Positions 10,001-17,330 of a DNA stretch of 64,000 nt are shown piece by piece. Origin of the DNA: Gracilimonas sp. (GTDB taxonomy: Bacteria > Bacteroidota > Rhodothermia > Balneolales > Balneolaceae); the NCBI RefSeq assembly GCF_040218225.1, contig NZ_JAVJQO010000008.1, positions 248,001 through 312,000 on the forward strand, given 5' to 3'. The position numbers and the translations under genes were made by a program. The stretch's first letter is position 1; every line of letters begins with the position of its first letter. Below the pieces are notes generated by a model. That model was not told the origin of the DNA and did not search any database. It worked only from the letters and a program-made list of their open reading frames with translations.

Positions 10001-10937
10001 GTTCTTTGATTCTGACCAAAAACAGGCCTTAGAAGACGAATATCGCTGGACGGAAAGCGTGAAAGTTTCTCTTTTCGGAGAATACCGGGACGATAATTTC
10101 AACAATACCTTTGCACGCGGTGGACTATCAGTTCAATTAGGTAACCGAAGGAAAAATACTCACACATTAAAAACTGAGTACCTGTTATTCTCAGATGACG
10201 ATTCACAAACTGACCTGACCCTTAATTACCAAGGGGCTGGTTATTTATTCGCCCATCGTTCTGATAACCAACAATTTGAATTTCGTGCAGGTCCAACAGT
10301 ATTATTTGGTGAGAGCGAATTTATTCCAGAGGGGCTAATTGGGATGAGTTTCTCAAAAGATTCAGCATTTACTTCCTTAGAATTAACAGGAGGGGCAGAG
10401 TTAACATCCACATCTCTCCAGAATGATTATTACCAGGCACAGCTACAACTGTATAGACAAGACTATTGGCTAAAAAATAAGTTAGTGAGCTCTATATCAG
10501 CTAATACTAAGTATTATACCAATGATGTGCTCAGATATGGGGGGCAAGGCCGTCTTTTCCTTGATTTGATGAAAACCAAGTTTAGGGTACGTCCTTTGGG
10601 AGAGGTTAGTTATTCAGATGCTACTGAAAGCTTTTTGAGTGGAATACCTTACTACACACCTGATCAGTATTTTTCACAAGGCTTAGGATTGGACTTACAA
10701 TATCGCAACCCGGATAATTTTGATTACCGTACTCAACTTACCGGTGAAATAATGGGCAAACATGAACGAAGGGAAGGGTTTTTCCTTACCGGGAGAATTC
10801 AACTGGAGCATAAGTTCAGGAACTTCTGGCAGATTAGCTTAGGTAGTGAAATTTCTACCAGCCAGGTATATCGATCAAATCGAATTTTCTTTACTATTTC
10901 TCATTACTTTCCAAAGAAATTAAGAGCAAGAAACTAG
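6990..10937 (+). CDS. Lipoprotein fusing PelA-like deacetylase to PelB-like TPR and outer-membrane beta-barrel
   Basis: 1315 residues. The N terminus has a hydrophobic stretch ending in the lipobox LLSGC (Cys42). Residues about 60-265 look like a Rossmann/glutamine-amidotransferase-like domain. Residues about 268-430 resemble a polysaccharide deacetylase: IFLDDFP (Asp274, Asp275), AFHGYNHF (His372, His376, HxxxH) and NYVPPTN. Residues about 690-1010 are helical and TPR-like. Residues about 1020-1315 alternate amphipathic beta strands and end in an aromatic-rich strand (RIFFTISHYF), as in the PelB export barrel. In Proteobacteria PelA and PelB are separate and interact; here they appear covalently joined. 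The start is uncertain: ATG 6990 overlaps the previous gene, and a GTG five codons in is an alternative. Confidence 0.82.
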   Translation: MRKDVQHDFSNKNPDYKANWSVGFLNAIAAFVVISLVLLSGCQKDGSYRNISQFDASAQSPLVMVIKNQANDFSAEVSEQVLKALDYTKIPYFTIDLGILTQEFDIPQTVRSLIVTTDRIQQLSDEEIEGMIEFVTRGNSILIVGPISNSRFSFLQGVKQNATFDIDSIDVGFQLNDDAFPGMKGKSYMSPGLLPHYGLLAGDFDSETKFLASTATNSAQPFIISNRIGLGEVVTINSFVVGGKIYRGILFSSILRGLQGIPYRVADVSTIFLDDFPAPLYNEKLAPIDEEYDVTHAEFVSKIWWPDMKALADSFGISYSAMTAFNYNANVVPPFDFQEWRQGSVVYNQNIVPGSIYLANDIRDTRHELAFHGYNHFSLWLEDWDNMNFMISSLQAARKRWRVDNLGALPTNYVPPTNEIDSVGIQAIVKGMPSIRYMSSLYFGDKEEGKGREFDPEPYAPAALYNYPRISSGFTMNENSLMDQHGLQLLTGIWNHFVHPDDVFQVNQRIEDEFKSRNPLGLGWKSDPEYGYGLYQLLSQRIKYTNYHYPNNRFVTATNGGRKTKDWRQGLSKYSLNGPSIKINTGFRNNYNPRFPNDPKHWYMYVTEEQSREIDITLNQQELDYSRTKIWDGYLYQFRTTTDVFFVPNFDKRFYYDRQFVNSLVRDQINNYRQSSLAGTSSEIEGNWRDTRLEDAVKAWRRNPSLSNQEQLISLSVEFNQIPRAIEILENRLLRNKIWVQDDINRLLTYYGWEGMQSRAEMFLERLWEEHRSAKVIALKNQAVAALGLFGEDFERRWRTRELQLAPDDYETLLSYTKSIESQENWPEMKENLKRLLDMRPQTDSLYAFTVQRSIYYESPDSTMELVEEFPDYSYEQLTPYASNLALMYGFEANEYEKALFWANNSPDFDEQLKLFWLAQLNLDALYLAQAKELINNNPTNDSLRSFVGTNLFYEGFYEESYSTLYPLFEQERAEGLSADTLIRNEIGFMPYKGKKDFYKRYPKFFDSDQKQALEDEYRWTESVKVSLFGEYRDDNFNNTFARGGLSVQLGNRRKNTHTLKTEYLLFSDDDSQTDLTLNYQGAGYLFAHRSDNQQFEFRAGPTVLFGESEFIPEGLIGMSFSKDSAFTSLELTGGAELTSTSLQNDYYQAQLQLYRQDYWLKNKLVSSISANTKYYTNDVLRYGGQGRLFLDLMKTKFRVRPLGEVSYSDATESFLSGIPYYTPDQYFSQGLGLDLQYRNPDNFDYRTQLTGEIMGKHERREGFFLTGRIQLEHKFRNFWQISLGSEISTSQVYRSNRIFFTISHYFPKKLRARN

Positions 10938-10969
10938 AAACATACTTTAATAAGATTCGTAGCCCGATT

Positions 10970-11278
10970 ATGCGTTTTATAAGAAAACATTTAGAGTGGT
11001 TTATTTTCAGCGCAGGACTCATGCTTCTGGCATTTATGAATCCTGAAAATGCGGGTACATCGCTTTGCTTTTTTGAGTGGGCAGGTATAGATTTTTGTCC
11101 GGGAGAGGGATTAGGACATTCGATATCATATACATTTCGGGGAGATTTAACATCGGCTTTTCAGGCTCATTTGGCCGGGCCGGCAGCCGTTTTTATTCTT
11201 GCAGGGCGCATCATCTATCTTCTCAAGAATCTTTATAAAGAATCAAAACTAACTACAAATAAGGAACAGCATGGCTAA
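10970..11278 (+). CDS. DUF2752 family small membrane protein
   Basis: 102 residues with two hydrophobic segments (about 9-24 and 66-86) around a loop reading FCPGEGLGHSISYTFRGD. That is the DUF2752 signature, usually CPGCGLTR or CPGCGLGHS followed by a G-D/N and an NP/AHP-like motif. The second Cys of the usual CPGC is Glu here. No function is established for the family. It lies 32 nt after the Pel-like fusion gene and overlaps the TM2 gene by 8 nt, so it may be the tail of that operon or a separate housekeeping pair; DUF2752 and TM2 genes are commonly adjacent in Bacteroidota. Confidence 0.75.
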   Translation: MRFIRKHLEWFIFSAGLMLLAFMNPENAGTSLCFFEWAGIDFCPGEGLGHSISYTFRGDLTSAFQAHLAGPAAVFILAGRIIYLLKNLYKESKLTTNKEQHG

Positions 11279-11612
11279 TGTAATTGATCATTTACCAGAA
11301 CTAGAAGGCGACGAGTCATTATATGTCGGGAAATTACTTTCTGAATTTTCTGATGAACAGGCTTCTAAATTTGCTTCAGTATATCGATCACGACGGAAAG
11401 ATCCCCAAACGATATTGATTACCTGTATTCTCGGGTTTTTCTTAATTGCGGGTGTACATCGCCTGATGTTAAATCAGATTGGAATGGGTATACTCTATAT
11501 TTTCACCGGTGGCCTTTGCCTGATCGGCACCATTGTTGACTTGGTGAATTATAAGGACATGGCATTTCAATATAACCGTGGCGTAGCGAAAGAAATACAA
11601 TCGTACATATAG
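11271..11612 (+). CDS. TM2 domain membrane protein
   Basis: 113 residues. The N-terminal half is soluble (ELEGDESLYVGKLLSEFSDEQ), followed by two membrane helices with a TM2-like pattern: ILGFFLIAGVHRLML, then GMGILYIFTGGLCLIGTIVDL ending in the Asp typical of the domain. TM2 proteins are small inner-membrane proteins of unknown role. The start overlaps the DUF2752 gene by 8 nt, indicating co-translation. It ends 7 nt before the convergent DUF5777 gene. Confidence 0.78.
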   Translation: MANVIDHLPELEGDESLYVGKLLSEFSDEQASKFASVYRSRRKDPQTILITCILGFFLIAGVHRLMLNQIGMGILYIFTGGLCLIGTIVDLVNYKDMAFQYNRGVAKEIQSYI

Positions 11613-11618
11613 TCCGGT

Positions 11619-12491
11619 TTATTTACCCAGGCCAAAGAATCGGTTTATATTAAAGCCGAACCGGAAATCAAGATCCAGAATATTGGTATCAGTACGTGCA
11701 AGTAAGTGTTGTTCGGTAAACCATCGTCCGCTCATAAAAAAGAGCTGAAAAACATGCCCGCCCGTATCGATTTCATAAGAGACGGCAATATGGTCTTTGG
11801 TGTTTGGGTTTCTGTTGCCTAAAACAGGCAGGTATTCAAAAGCGAGGGCATTTCGGTTATTAAGCTTATATCGACCGGCTAGTCCAACTCCTACTATGGT
11901 ATTGTACAACTTGCCGTTGTTTTGTTCTTTTACAACGGTGTTGAAGTGTGAAATCATAGGGGATATTTGCAGGCTTAACTTGTCGTTAAACTTTCGGGCA
12001 ACCATAACAGAAGTGAAATAGTTAAGGCGCTCTGAAAAAGTGTAATTGAAGCGTCTTTCTTTTTGGGTTGAAATACCGACATCACCTTTAATGGCAATCT
12101 GAATAGGTATTTTATCAGATTTTAGCTGCTCGAGAATAATATATTTAGCTCTCAGATCCACTACATCTTCAATGCCGGTTCTTCCGATTCCAATGTCAAG
12201 TTTGTCTGTTACCCCGTAATCGATGCCAAGCCGTACTGCTGCTCCGCCATCTAAGCCATAAAAATCTTCAATCCCTCCTGAAACCAACCCGAAATTATGC
12301 ATTACCATGCTATTCATGTTATTCTGGGGAAGGCCCGTCACCGTACTTAAACCGGCTATGCTACCTGCAAGAAAAATATCCTCAACCGGCCCATCCTGAA
12401 CTGCCCGTTTGCGTTCCAAAACCTGCGCATGCACAGAATAACTTCCAAAAATAGCTATCAGAACCAATAATGTTGTTTTTCGAATATTCAT
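11619..12491 (-). CDS. DUF5777 family outer-membrane beta-barrel protein
   Basis: 290 residues from the ATG giving MNIRKTT; an ATG three codons upstream would overlap the YceI stop. A signal peptide (to about residue 22, VHAQ) is followed by strands rich in alternating aromatic and glycine residues and ends in FNINRFFGLGK. The segment VEDIFLAGSIAGLSTVTGLP and the many barrel-like strands (LRAKYIILEQ, KFNDKLSLQISPMIS) match DUF5777 proteins of Bacteroidota. It is the third gene of an operon with a haem-type lipoprotein and YceI, a combination I have seen associated with envelope redox or decomposition products, but no role is known. Confidence 0.75.
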   Translation of the reverse strand: MNIRKTTLLVLIAIFGSYSVHAQVLERKRAVQDGPVEDIFLAGSIAGLSTVTGLPQNNMNSMVMHNFGLVSGGIEDFYGLDGGAAVRLGIDYGVTDKLDIGIGRTGIEDVVDLRAKYIILEQLKSDKIPIQIAIKGDVGISTQKERRFNYTFSERLNYFTSVMVARKFNDKLSLQISPMISHFNTVVKEQNNGKLYNTIVGVGLAGRYKLNNRNALAFEYLPVLGNRNPNTKDHIAVSYEIDTGGHVFQLFFMSGRWFTEQHLLARTDTNILDLDFRFGFNINRFFGLGK

Positions 12492-12492
12492 T

Positions 12493-13038
12493 TTAATCAT
12501 TTACGGGTTTCAGCAAAGCTTCGATTTCAATTTTCTGTTCCTGATCTACTTTCACAAACAGCAAACTAGGAGGGACGATTTCATAGTCTTCAAGCCTTAA
12601 TACCCAACTGGCCTTCACTAATAGCCCTTCCGGTTTCATTTGCATAGTTCCTTCAATGGCAACTTCCCGGCTTATACCATGAATTTTGAATTCCCCTTCA
12701 ACGCTAACAGGTTGTTCTGCAGTTGTATCAGGGTTGAAATCAGAAGTGAGCGTCCCAAAAAACTCAGCAAAGGGGAACTTTTCGGTTTCAAGGGTTTCCT
12801 TCATATCCCGGTCTCTTTTCTTAATTCCAGTCTGAAGAGTGGTCAGATCTATGTAAAAATCTACCTTATTGTTATCCAGATTAATCAAGCCCGTGAGGTT
12901 ATCAGAATTTCCGGAAAATGAGTGCAAAGGTACTTCAGAGTGAAAAACAGCGCGACCTTCTTCAGTCATATATGATTGAGCCGTGGCTAATGAAATAAAT
13001 CCTAGAATAAATATGAGTGTAGTTTGAATTCTTTTCAT
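12493..13038 (-). CDS. YceI family periplasmic lipocalin-like protein
   Basis: 181 residues from the ATG before KRIQTTLIFILGF. A much longer in-frame extension exists but lies across the upstream gene and lacks a signal peptide, so it is rejected. A signal peptide ends at ATAQS; the remainder has YceI features: FHSEVPLHSFSG, KVDFYIDLTTLQTGI, RDRDMKETLETEKFPFAEF and GEFKIHGISREVAI. YceI proteins are periplasmic antiparallel-barrel proteins that bind isoprenoid chains. The start is 1 nt from the stop of the haem-type lipoprotein gene, so the two are co-transcribed. Confidence 0.9.
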   Translation of the reverse strand: MKRIQTTLIFILGFISLATAQSYMTEEGRAVFHSEVPLHSFSGNSDNLTGLINLDNNKVDFYIDLTTLQTGIKKRDRDMKETLETEKFPFAEFFGTLTSDFNPDTTAEQPVSVEGEFKIHGISREVAIEGTMQMKPEGLLVKASWVLRLEDYEIVPPSLLFVKVDQEQKIEIEALLKPVND

Positions 13039-13039
13039 G

Positions 13040-13450
13040 TTAGTTGTCCTGTGCTCCGCCTGTAATCCAGGCTTCAATTTTTGCAATCTCTGATGGTGTA
13101 AGAAACTCGCCCGTAGTAGGCATTCTGCTACCAAAAGAGGGGTTGGGTTTGATTTTGTCAACAAGCGGACTATTATCCGGTTCTCCAGGTATAACAATGG
13201 GTCCACCAGAAACAGCTCCTGAACTATTTAATACTGCGCTATAAGAAGAAAGATTAACACCATTGGTTGAAGAACTGATATGGCAGCCACTTCCTCCACA
13301 ACTTGAATTAAATATTGGCTGAATATCAGCAGAATAACTAATATCGTTTGGATCAAAATCAGGCGTAGAGGAAATATCTTCGACATTATTGATGCAGCCT
13401 GTACTAAATAGAAGCACAATTATTAAAAAAGAAGAAAAGATCGGACGCAT
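13040..13450 (-). CDS. Lipoprotein with CX4CH haem-binding motif (c-type cytochrome-like)
   Basis: 136 residues from ATG 13450; a TTG four codons upstream is possible. The signal peptide ends in the lipobox FSTGC (Cys19). A single haem-like site reads SCGGSGCH, a CX4CH rather than CXXCH. This spacing is typical of Bacteroidota/Planctomycete-type PSCyt1 proteins, which have a downstream hydrophobic region and a distal Met (here SRMPTTGEF). It probably works in periplasmic electron transfer, with YceI and DUF5777 as operon partners. Axial Met assignment is inference. Confidence 0.8.
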   Translation of the reverse strand: MRPIFSSFLIIVLLFSTGCINNVEDISSTPDFDPNDISYSADIQPIFNSSCGGSGCHISSSTNGVNLSSYSAVLNSSGAVSGGPIVIPGEPDNSPLVDKIKPNPSFGSRMPTTGEFLTPSEIAKIEAWITGGAQDN

Positions 13451-13511
13451 AGTTAGCCTCAATTAAAAATATTATTAGTTATTATAAAATAACTGTTGAA
13501 TGTTAAACGAT

Positions 13512-13530
13512 TTTGCATCATTAATGCAAA
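13512..13530. promoter_or_regulatory. Palindrome TTTGCAT-N5-ATGCAAA in divergent intergenic region
   Basis: A perfect 7-bp inverted repeat with a 5-bp spacer (CATTA) lies in the 113-bp gap between the minus-strand haem-type lipoprotein operon and the plus-strand HD-domain gene. Its size suits a dimeric repressor or activator site. No nearby regulator gene is seen. Chance occurrence in AT-rich DNA is possible. Confidence 0.4.
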
Positions 13531-13563
13531 TGTTAATACGCAAACAAATACTAAGTAGATGTT

Positions 13564-14109
13564 ATGACTAACATAAATAGAGAAACTTCTTTGGAATTGT
13601 TACACAGTTACATTGAAAGCGAAAGCTTGCTGAATCATTCAAAGATGGTTGCAAAAGCAATGGAAGCTTACGCCCGTTCATTAAATAAATCAGATCAACG
13701 GATAGAGGAGTGGTGGACTGCGGGTTTGTTACATGACCTTGACTGGGAGAAATTTCCGGACGAACATCCACATAAGGCTGTAGAAGAGATTCTGCCGAGT
13801 CAGGGATATTCAGCATCAGTAATAGAAGCAATTAAAGCTCATGCACCTGAACGGACAGGTAAAGAACCGGAAACGGAAATAGAACGTTATCTTTTCGCCT
13901 GTGATGAGCTTTCGGGTTTCATGAATGCTGTTTCTTTAATGAGGCCAAATGGCTTTGAGGATATGAAAGTAAAATCGGTAACAAAAAAGCTTAAGGATGC
14001 TAAATTTGCAGCTAATGTACCCAGAGAGGATATACGGAAAGGGGCTACTTTAATCGGGAAAAACCTGAATGACCATATCATATTTATGATTGAAGTATAT
14101 CGTGAATGA
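13564..14109 (+). CDS. HD-domain phosphohydrolase-like protein
   Basis: 181 residues, soluble, no signal peptide. HD signature: early HSKMV, then GLLHDLDWEKFPDEHPHKA (HD at about 56-57, with nearby His) and a later ACDELSGF Asp. Such small HD proteins act as metal-dependent phosphohydrolases on nucleotides or similar phosphates; substrate unknown. It is monocistronic on the plus strand, starts across the palindromic gap from the cytochrome/YceI operon and ends before an apparent terminator. Confidence 0.8.
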   Translation: MTNINRETSLELLHSYIESESLLNHSKMVAKAMEAYARSLNKSDQRIEEWWTAGLLHDLDWEKFPDEHPHKAVEEILPSQGYSASVIEAIKAHAPERTGKEPETEIERYLFACDELSGFMNAVSLMRPNGFEDMKVKSVTKKLKDAKFAANVPREDIRKGATLIGKNLNDHIIFMIEVYRE

Positions 14110-14461
14110 TCTGGTTATTTCCATTTAAGTATATCTTCAAAAACTTTAAAACTTCAAGTCTTGGGATTTAGATTAGCAAAACCAATTGCTCTTATAGAAA
14201 GACAGACTTTATTCTGGATTAGGTTCAATCCAACTTTTGAGGACCGATAAACTTTCTTAAAAAAAGAAACCCGGACCGATCAAAATCCGGGTTTTTTTCT
14301 TTAGGGCATTTGGTGCTTATGCAGCATCCAAAAGCTCTTTGCTCTTCGCTACACAAGTACGTCCACTAAAAAGGAATGTTTCAGGAGATTCATAAATTAT
14401 TGATATCAGATTAATGTAGTTCGAATATTCTCTTTTAAATTTCTATTTGTATCTTTATGCT
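14110..14461. other. Intergenic region with a hairpin and a terminator
   Basis: This 352-bp gap between the HD-domain gene and mltG contains a short hairpin TGGATT-AGGTTC-AATCCA at 14215-14232 and a terminator at 14267-14300. The rest (14301-14461) is AT-rich with no clear gene; mltG is likely expressed from a promoter inside it. The hairpin plus terminator could be a small RNA or just the 3' end of the HD-domain transcript. Confidence 0.5.
14267..14300 (+). terminator. Rho-independent terminator
   Basis: Stem AAACCCGGA (14267-14275) pairs perfectly with TCCGGGTTT (14286-14294) around a 10-nt loop and is followed by a run of T. It probably ends transcription of the HD-domain gene (or an sRNA) upstream. 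The preceding AAAAAG can extend pairing, so it could act bidirectionally to some extent. Confidence 0.85.
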
Positions 14462-15547
14462 ATGAATCTTCAAAGACAAATTGCTTTAACCAAGCCAGAG
14501 CTAATTTCAGCGCTGCTGGTTTTTACACTTATAGTAGTAGTGGTGTTGAGCTCCCGGCTCACTCGACTTACCTCAGGTACTTCTGTTTTGTTTGAGGAAC
14601 AAATAGAAGTCATTCTTAATGAAGATACAGGACTAGAAGAGATGCAGGTCCATTTGGACGATAGGGGAATAGCATATGATAAAGCTGAAATGGAGTGGGC
14701 AGCTCGTATACTTGGATGGAGGAAAATGCAGCGCGGTCGATATGTGTTTGAAGGAGAATATTCATATAACGGTTTTTTATCCAAAATGGCGAGAGGTATT
14801 CAGGATCCGGTTTCGGTAGTTATCCTGCCTGGCATTACCCCGGAAAGATTAGCCTTTACAGTTGCTGAAAATTTACATTTTGATTCAGATTCTTTTGTAC
14901 AAGTATTGACGGATAGTTCCTATTTAGCTGAAAAAAATCTTACCAAGGAAGAACTTTTTGGCCGTATGCTTCCCGAAACTTATTTGATCTACTGGACCAG
15001 TTCACCCCGAGAGTTTCTCAGCAAAATTCTGAGAGAATTTGACAATTCAATGACAGCAGACTTCAGGGAACAGGCAGAAGAACTCGATTTAACTTTGAAT
15101 GAAGTCATTACCCTGGCCTCCATTGTAGAATGGGAAGCAAAAAATCAGGAAGAGAAGCCGATCATTAGCGGATTGTACTGGAATAGATTGAACAGGGGGA
15201 TGCGCTTGCAGGCAGATCCTACCGTTAACTTTGCGTTGGGAGAACGCCGCAGGCTTTTATTTGAAGACTATCAGGTCGACCATCCATACAATACTTATAT
15301 GAACAATGGATTGCCACCAGGACCGATAACAAATCCAAGTCTCTCAACAATAGAGGCGACTTTATATCCAGAAGAACACGACTATTTATATATGGTTGCT
15401 AATCCTGAAGGCGGACATATTTTTACCAGAACTTTTAGTGAACACCAGGCAGAAAGTGAGAAGTGGAGACGTTGGTTAAGAGAGCAGTATCGAATCAAAA
15501 GACAGCGTGAAGCGGAGGAGCAAGCTAATGAGCAAGAAACCCGCTAA
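14462..15547 (+). CDS. mltG: Endolytic murein transglycosylase MltG
   Basis: 361 residues from the ATG before NLQRQIA; a TTG five codons upstream is less likely. One N-terminal membrane segment (about 15-31), LysM-like region, then the YceG/MltG domain with the conserved LASIVEWEAK (catalytic Glu223), YWNRLNRGMRLQADPTV and a conserved GLPPGPITNPS. MltG cleaves nascent glycan strands in the periplasmic face of the inner membrane and sets strand length. It is convergent with an LpoA-like gene; the stops are 32 nt apart. Confidence 0.94.
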   Translation: MNLQRQIALTKPELISALLVFTLIVVVVLSSRLTRLTSGTSVLFEEQIEVILNEDTGLEEMQVHLDDRGIAYDKAEMEWAARILGWRKMQRGRYVFEGEYSYNGFLSKMARGIQDPVSVVILPGITPERLAFTVAENLHFDSDSFVQVLTDSSYLAEKNLTKEELFGRMLPETYLIYWTSSPREFLSKILREFDNSMTADFREQAEELDLTLNEVITLASIVEWEAKNQEEKPIISGLYWNRLNRGMRLQADPTVNFALGERRRLLFEDYQVDHPYNTYMNNGLPPGPITNPSLSTIEATLYPEEHDYLYMVANPEGGHIFTRTFSEHQAESEKWRRWLREQYRIKRQREAEEQANEQETR

Positions 15548-15579
15548 ACTACTTTCTTCTAGCTGATAGAGCAGACTTT

Positions 15580-17268
15580 TTACCGGATTTGTTTGATTTT
15601 TACTTCCTGATTGATGTGCGTGTTTTCAAAACTCACATCCATGATCAAGCCGCGATAGTTATTAAATTTTTTGAGGCCTTCCTTAAGATATCCCGGATTT
15701 TGTACTCTCTTCAGAGTTCTTAGAGCTACATTAGCTGCATCGTAGCCTATAAGTGCAAAACGGTTGGGATCGGTATCAAAACGAAGACGAAATTCACTTT
15801 CAAAATCTTCGATATCAGTATTACCCGGATTCTGTTCAAAGGTTTTGGTGAAATAGATTTCGGTGTCGGGAAGATTACGGGAATCGATATCAGCCATTTC
15901 CCATTCCTCTGATCCAAGAACCGTCATATCAGTTCCTATAGCTTCAAGATTGGTAAGCAATGAACTAATCAGGGTTTCTGCAATATTGCCGGTAAAAGGA
16001 GCGTATACCGCGTCTATATTATAGTTGAACACGGTATCTACTTCAGGATCGAAGTTTCTTGCATATTTACTGATATCGTAGCCTTCAGATTCAAGATCTT
16101 CGACATAGTATCTTACAACTTCACCCCCTAATTTTCTAGCTTCATCAAGAAAAGCTACAGCAGAAGGTTCACCCAGAGATCCGCGTTCAGCTATTACAGC
16201 AAGAGTGTCATATCCAAGGTTTTGAATAGCAAACTGTGCCATTCTTTGTCCCTGTATGGCAAAGGTGGGATTTAATTGGAAAGTGTATGTAAGATCAAGG
16301 TTAAGGCTGTCAGAATTTGCAAGAGGGGTTAGCATCGGCACTTCATATAATTCGGCATACTTTGACATTGCTACAGCAACTTCAGAGAACAAGGGGCCAA
16401 TAATTATGTCAGCGTCATGATTCCAAACCAATTCATTGGCAATGGATGGTGCATTAGCAGCATCGGCATCTGTATTCTTATAAGTTAGAAAAGCCTTAAG
16501 ATCTGTATTTTCACTATTGAATTTTTCAACGGCAAGTTGAATTCCAAAATATAAGTGTTGAGGAATTTCAAACTGAGGTGATTCAATATCGAATTGTGGG
16601 AGTGCTACTCCAATATTGTATGCTAATCCGGATGGTGCTTTTGTATATCTATTTGGATTATACCGTTGCATGTACGCTGCTGAATCACTCAGCAGTGTTT
16701 CTATGGAAGCATAGTTGGAAGTGTCCGAAACCGTCGTTGTCTTATATGCTTTAAACAGGGCTCGGGCAGAATCCAGGTCTAACTTACCAATACCTGCCTT
16801 AACAAGATCTAGCCTAACAGCATCATATTTTGTTGCTTTAAATGTGTTGAAACGCTGTTCCAGGGTTAAATAATTAACCACATCCCGATAAAAAGAAAAT
16901 GCTGCTCTGGAAATAGACGGCTCACGTGAATTCTCTTTTAGTTCATGGAGGGCATCAAGAGAAGCAGCAAAGTTTTTGAGTTGGAAATCAGCAAGGGATG
17001 AAGTGTACTTTGCTTCGGAATAAATTTCAGAAGAAGTACTGTCAACGCGGTTTAAATATTCCTTGGCCTTAATAAAGTTATTTAAGGCATAATGGCTTTT
17101 TCCAGCAAATAACTGGGCACTTGGATTTTCTGATTGTTCAAAAATCCGCAGAGCGCGTTCGTAGTTTCCTTCCTCATAAAACTCAATTCCGGTTTGAAAA
17201 GATTGAGCTATTGCAGAGGCAGTGAAAACAAAAATAAGTGCTAAAGAAAATAGAAGTCGTTTCATCAA
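15580..17268 (-). CDS. LpoA-like protein: N-terminal TPR plus periplasmic-binding fold
   Basis: 562 residues. Signal peptide (cleavage near AIAQS), then helical TPR-like repeats to about residue 160 (GIEFYEEGNYERALRIFEQ), then from about 215 a type I periplasmic-binding fold (YNIGVALPQFDIESPQ, DADIIIGPLFSEVAVAMS, PMLTPLANSDS). This two-part order is that of LpoA, the outer-membrane activator of penicillin-binding protein PBP1A, but there is no clear lipobox, and annotation pipelines would name it an amino-acid ABC substrate-binding protein. No ABC transporter genes are adjacent. Facing mltG, a peptidoglycan-related role is plausible but unproven. Confidence 0.7.
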   Translation of the reverse strand: MMKRLLFSLALIFVFTASAIAQSFQTGIEFYEEGNYERALRIFEQSENPSAQLFAGKSHYALNNFIKAKEYLNRVDSTSSEIYSEAKYTSSLADFQLKNFAASLDALHELKENSREPSISRAAFSFYRDVVNYLTLEQRFNTFKATKYDAVRLDLVKAGIGKLDLDSARALFKAYKTTTVSDTSNYASIETLLSDSAAYMQRYNPNRYTKAPSGLAYNIGVALPQFDIESPQFEIPQHLYFGIQLAVEKFNSENTDLKAFLTYKNTDADAANAPSIANELVWNHDADIIIGPLFSEVAVAMSKYAELYEVPMLTPLANSDSLNLDLTYTFQLNPTFAIQGQRMAQFAIQNLGYDTLAVIAERGSLGEPSAVAFLDEARKLGGEVVRYYVEDLESEGYDISKYARNFDPEVDTVFNYNIDAVYAPFTGNIAETLISSLLTNLEAIGTDMTVLGSEEWEMADIDSRNLPDTEIYFTKTFEQNPGNTDIEDFESEFRLRFDTDPNRFALIGYDAANVALRTLKRVQNPGYLKEGLKKFNNYRGLIMDVSFENTHINQEVKIKQIR

Positions 17269-17330
17269 GATCTTGAATAAATTGGTTACCTGATTTATAA
17301 CTAAGCTGAAGCTAAAAAGTTCTGACTAAA

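Noticed and set aside
13039-13206. N-terminal extension of the YceI gene
   Set aside because: It overlaps the haem-type lipoprotein gene and hides the signal peptide, which begins at the ATG at 13038.
14215-14237. tRNA-like GGTTCAATCC sequence
   Set aside because: The surrounding bases do not form a T-arm or a cloverleaf; it is the loop of a small hairpin.
15580-17268. Amino-acid ABC transporter binding protein
   Set aside because: No permease or ATPase genes nearby, and an N-terminal TPR region; the LpoA-like reading fits better but is not proven.
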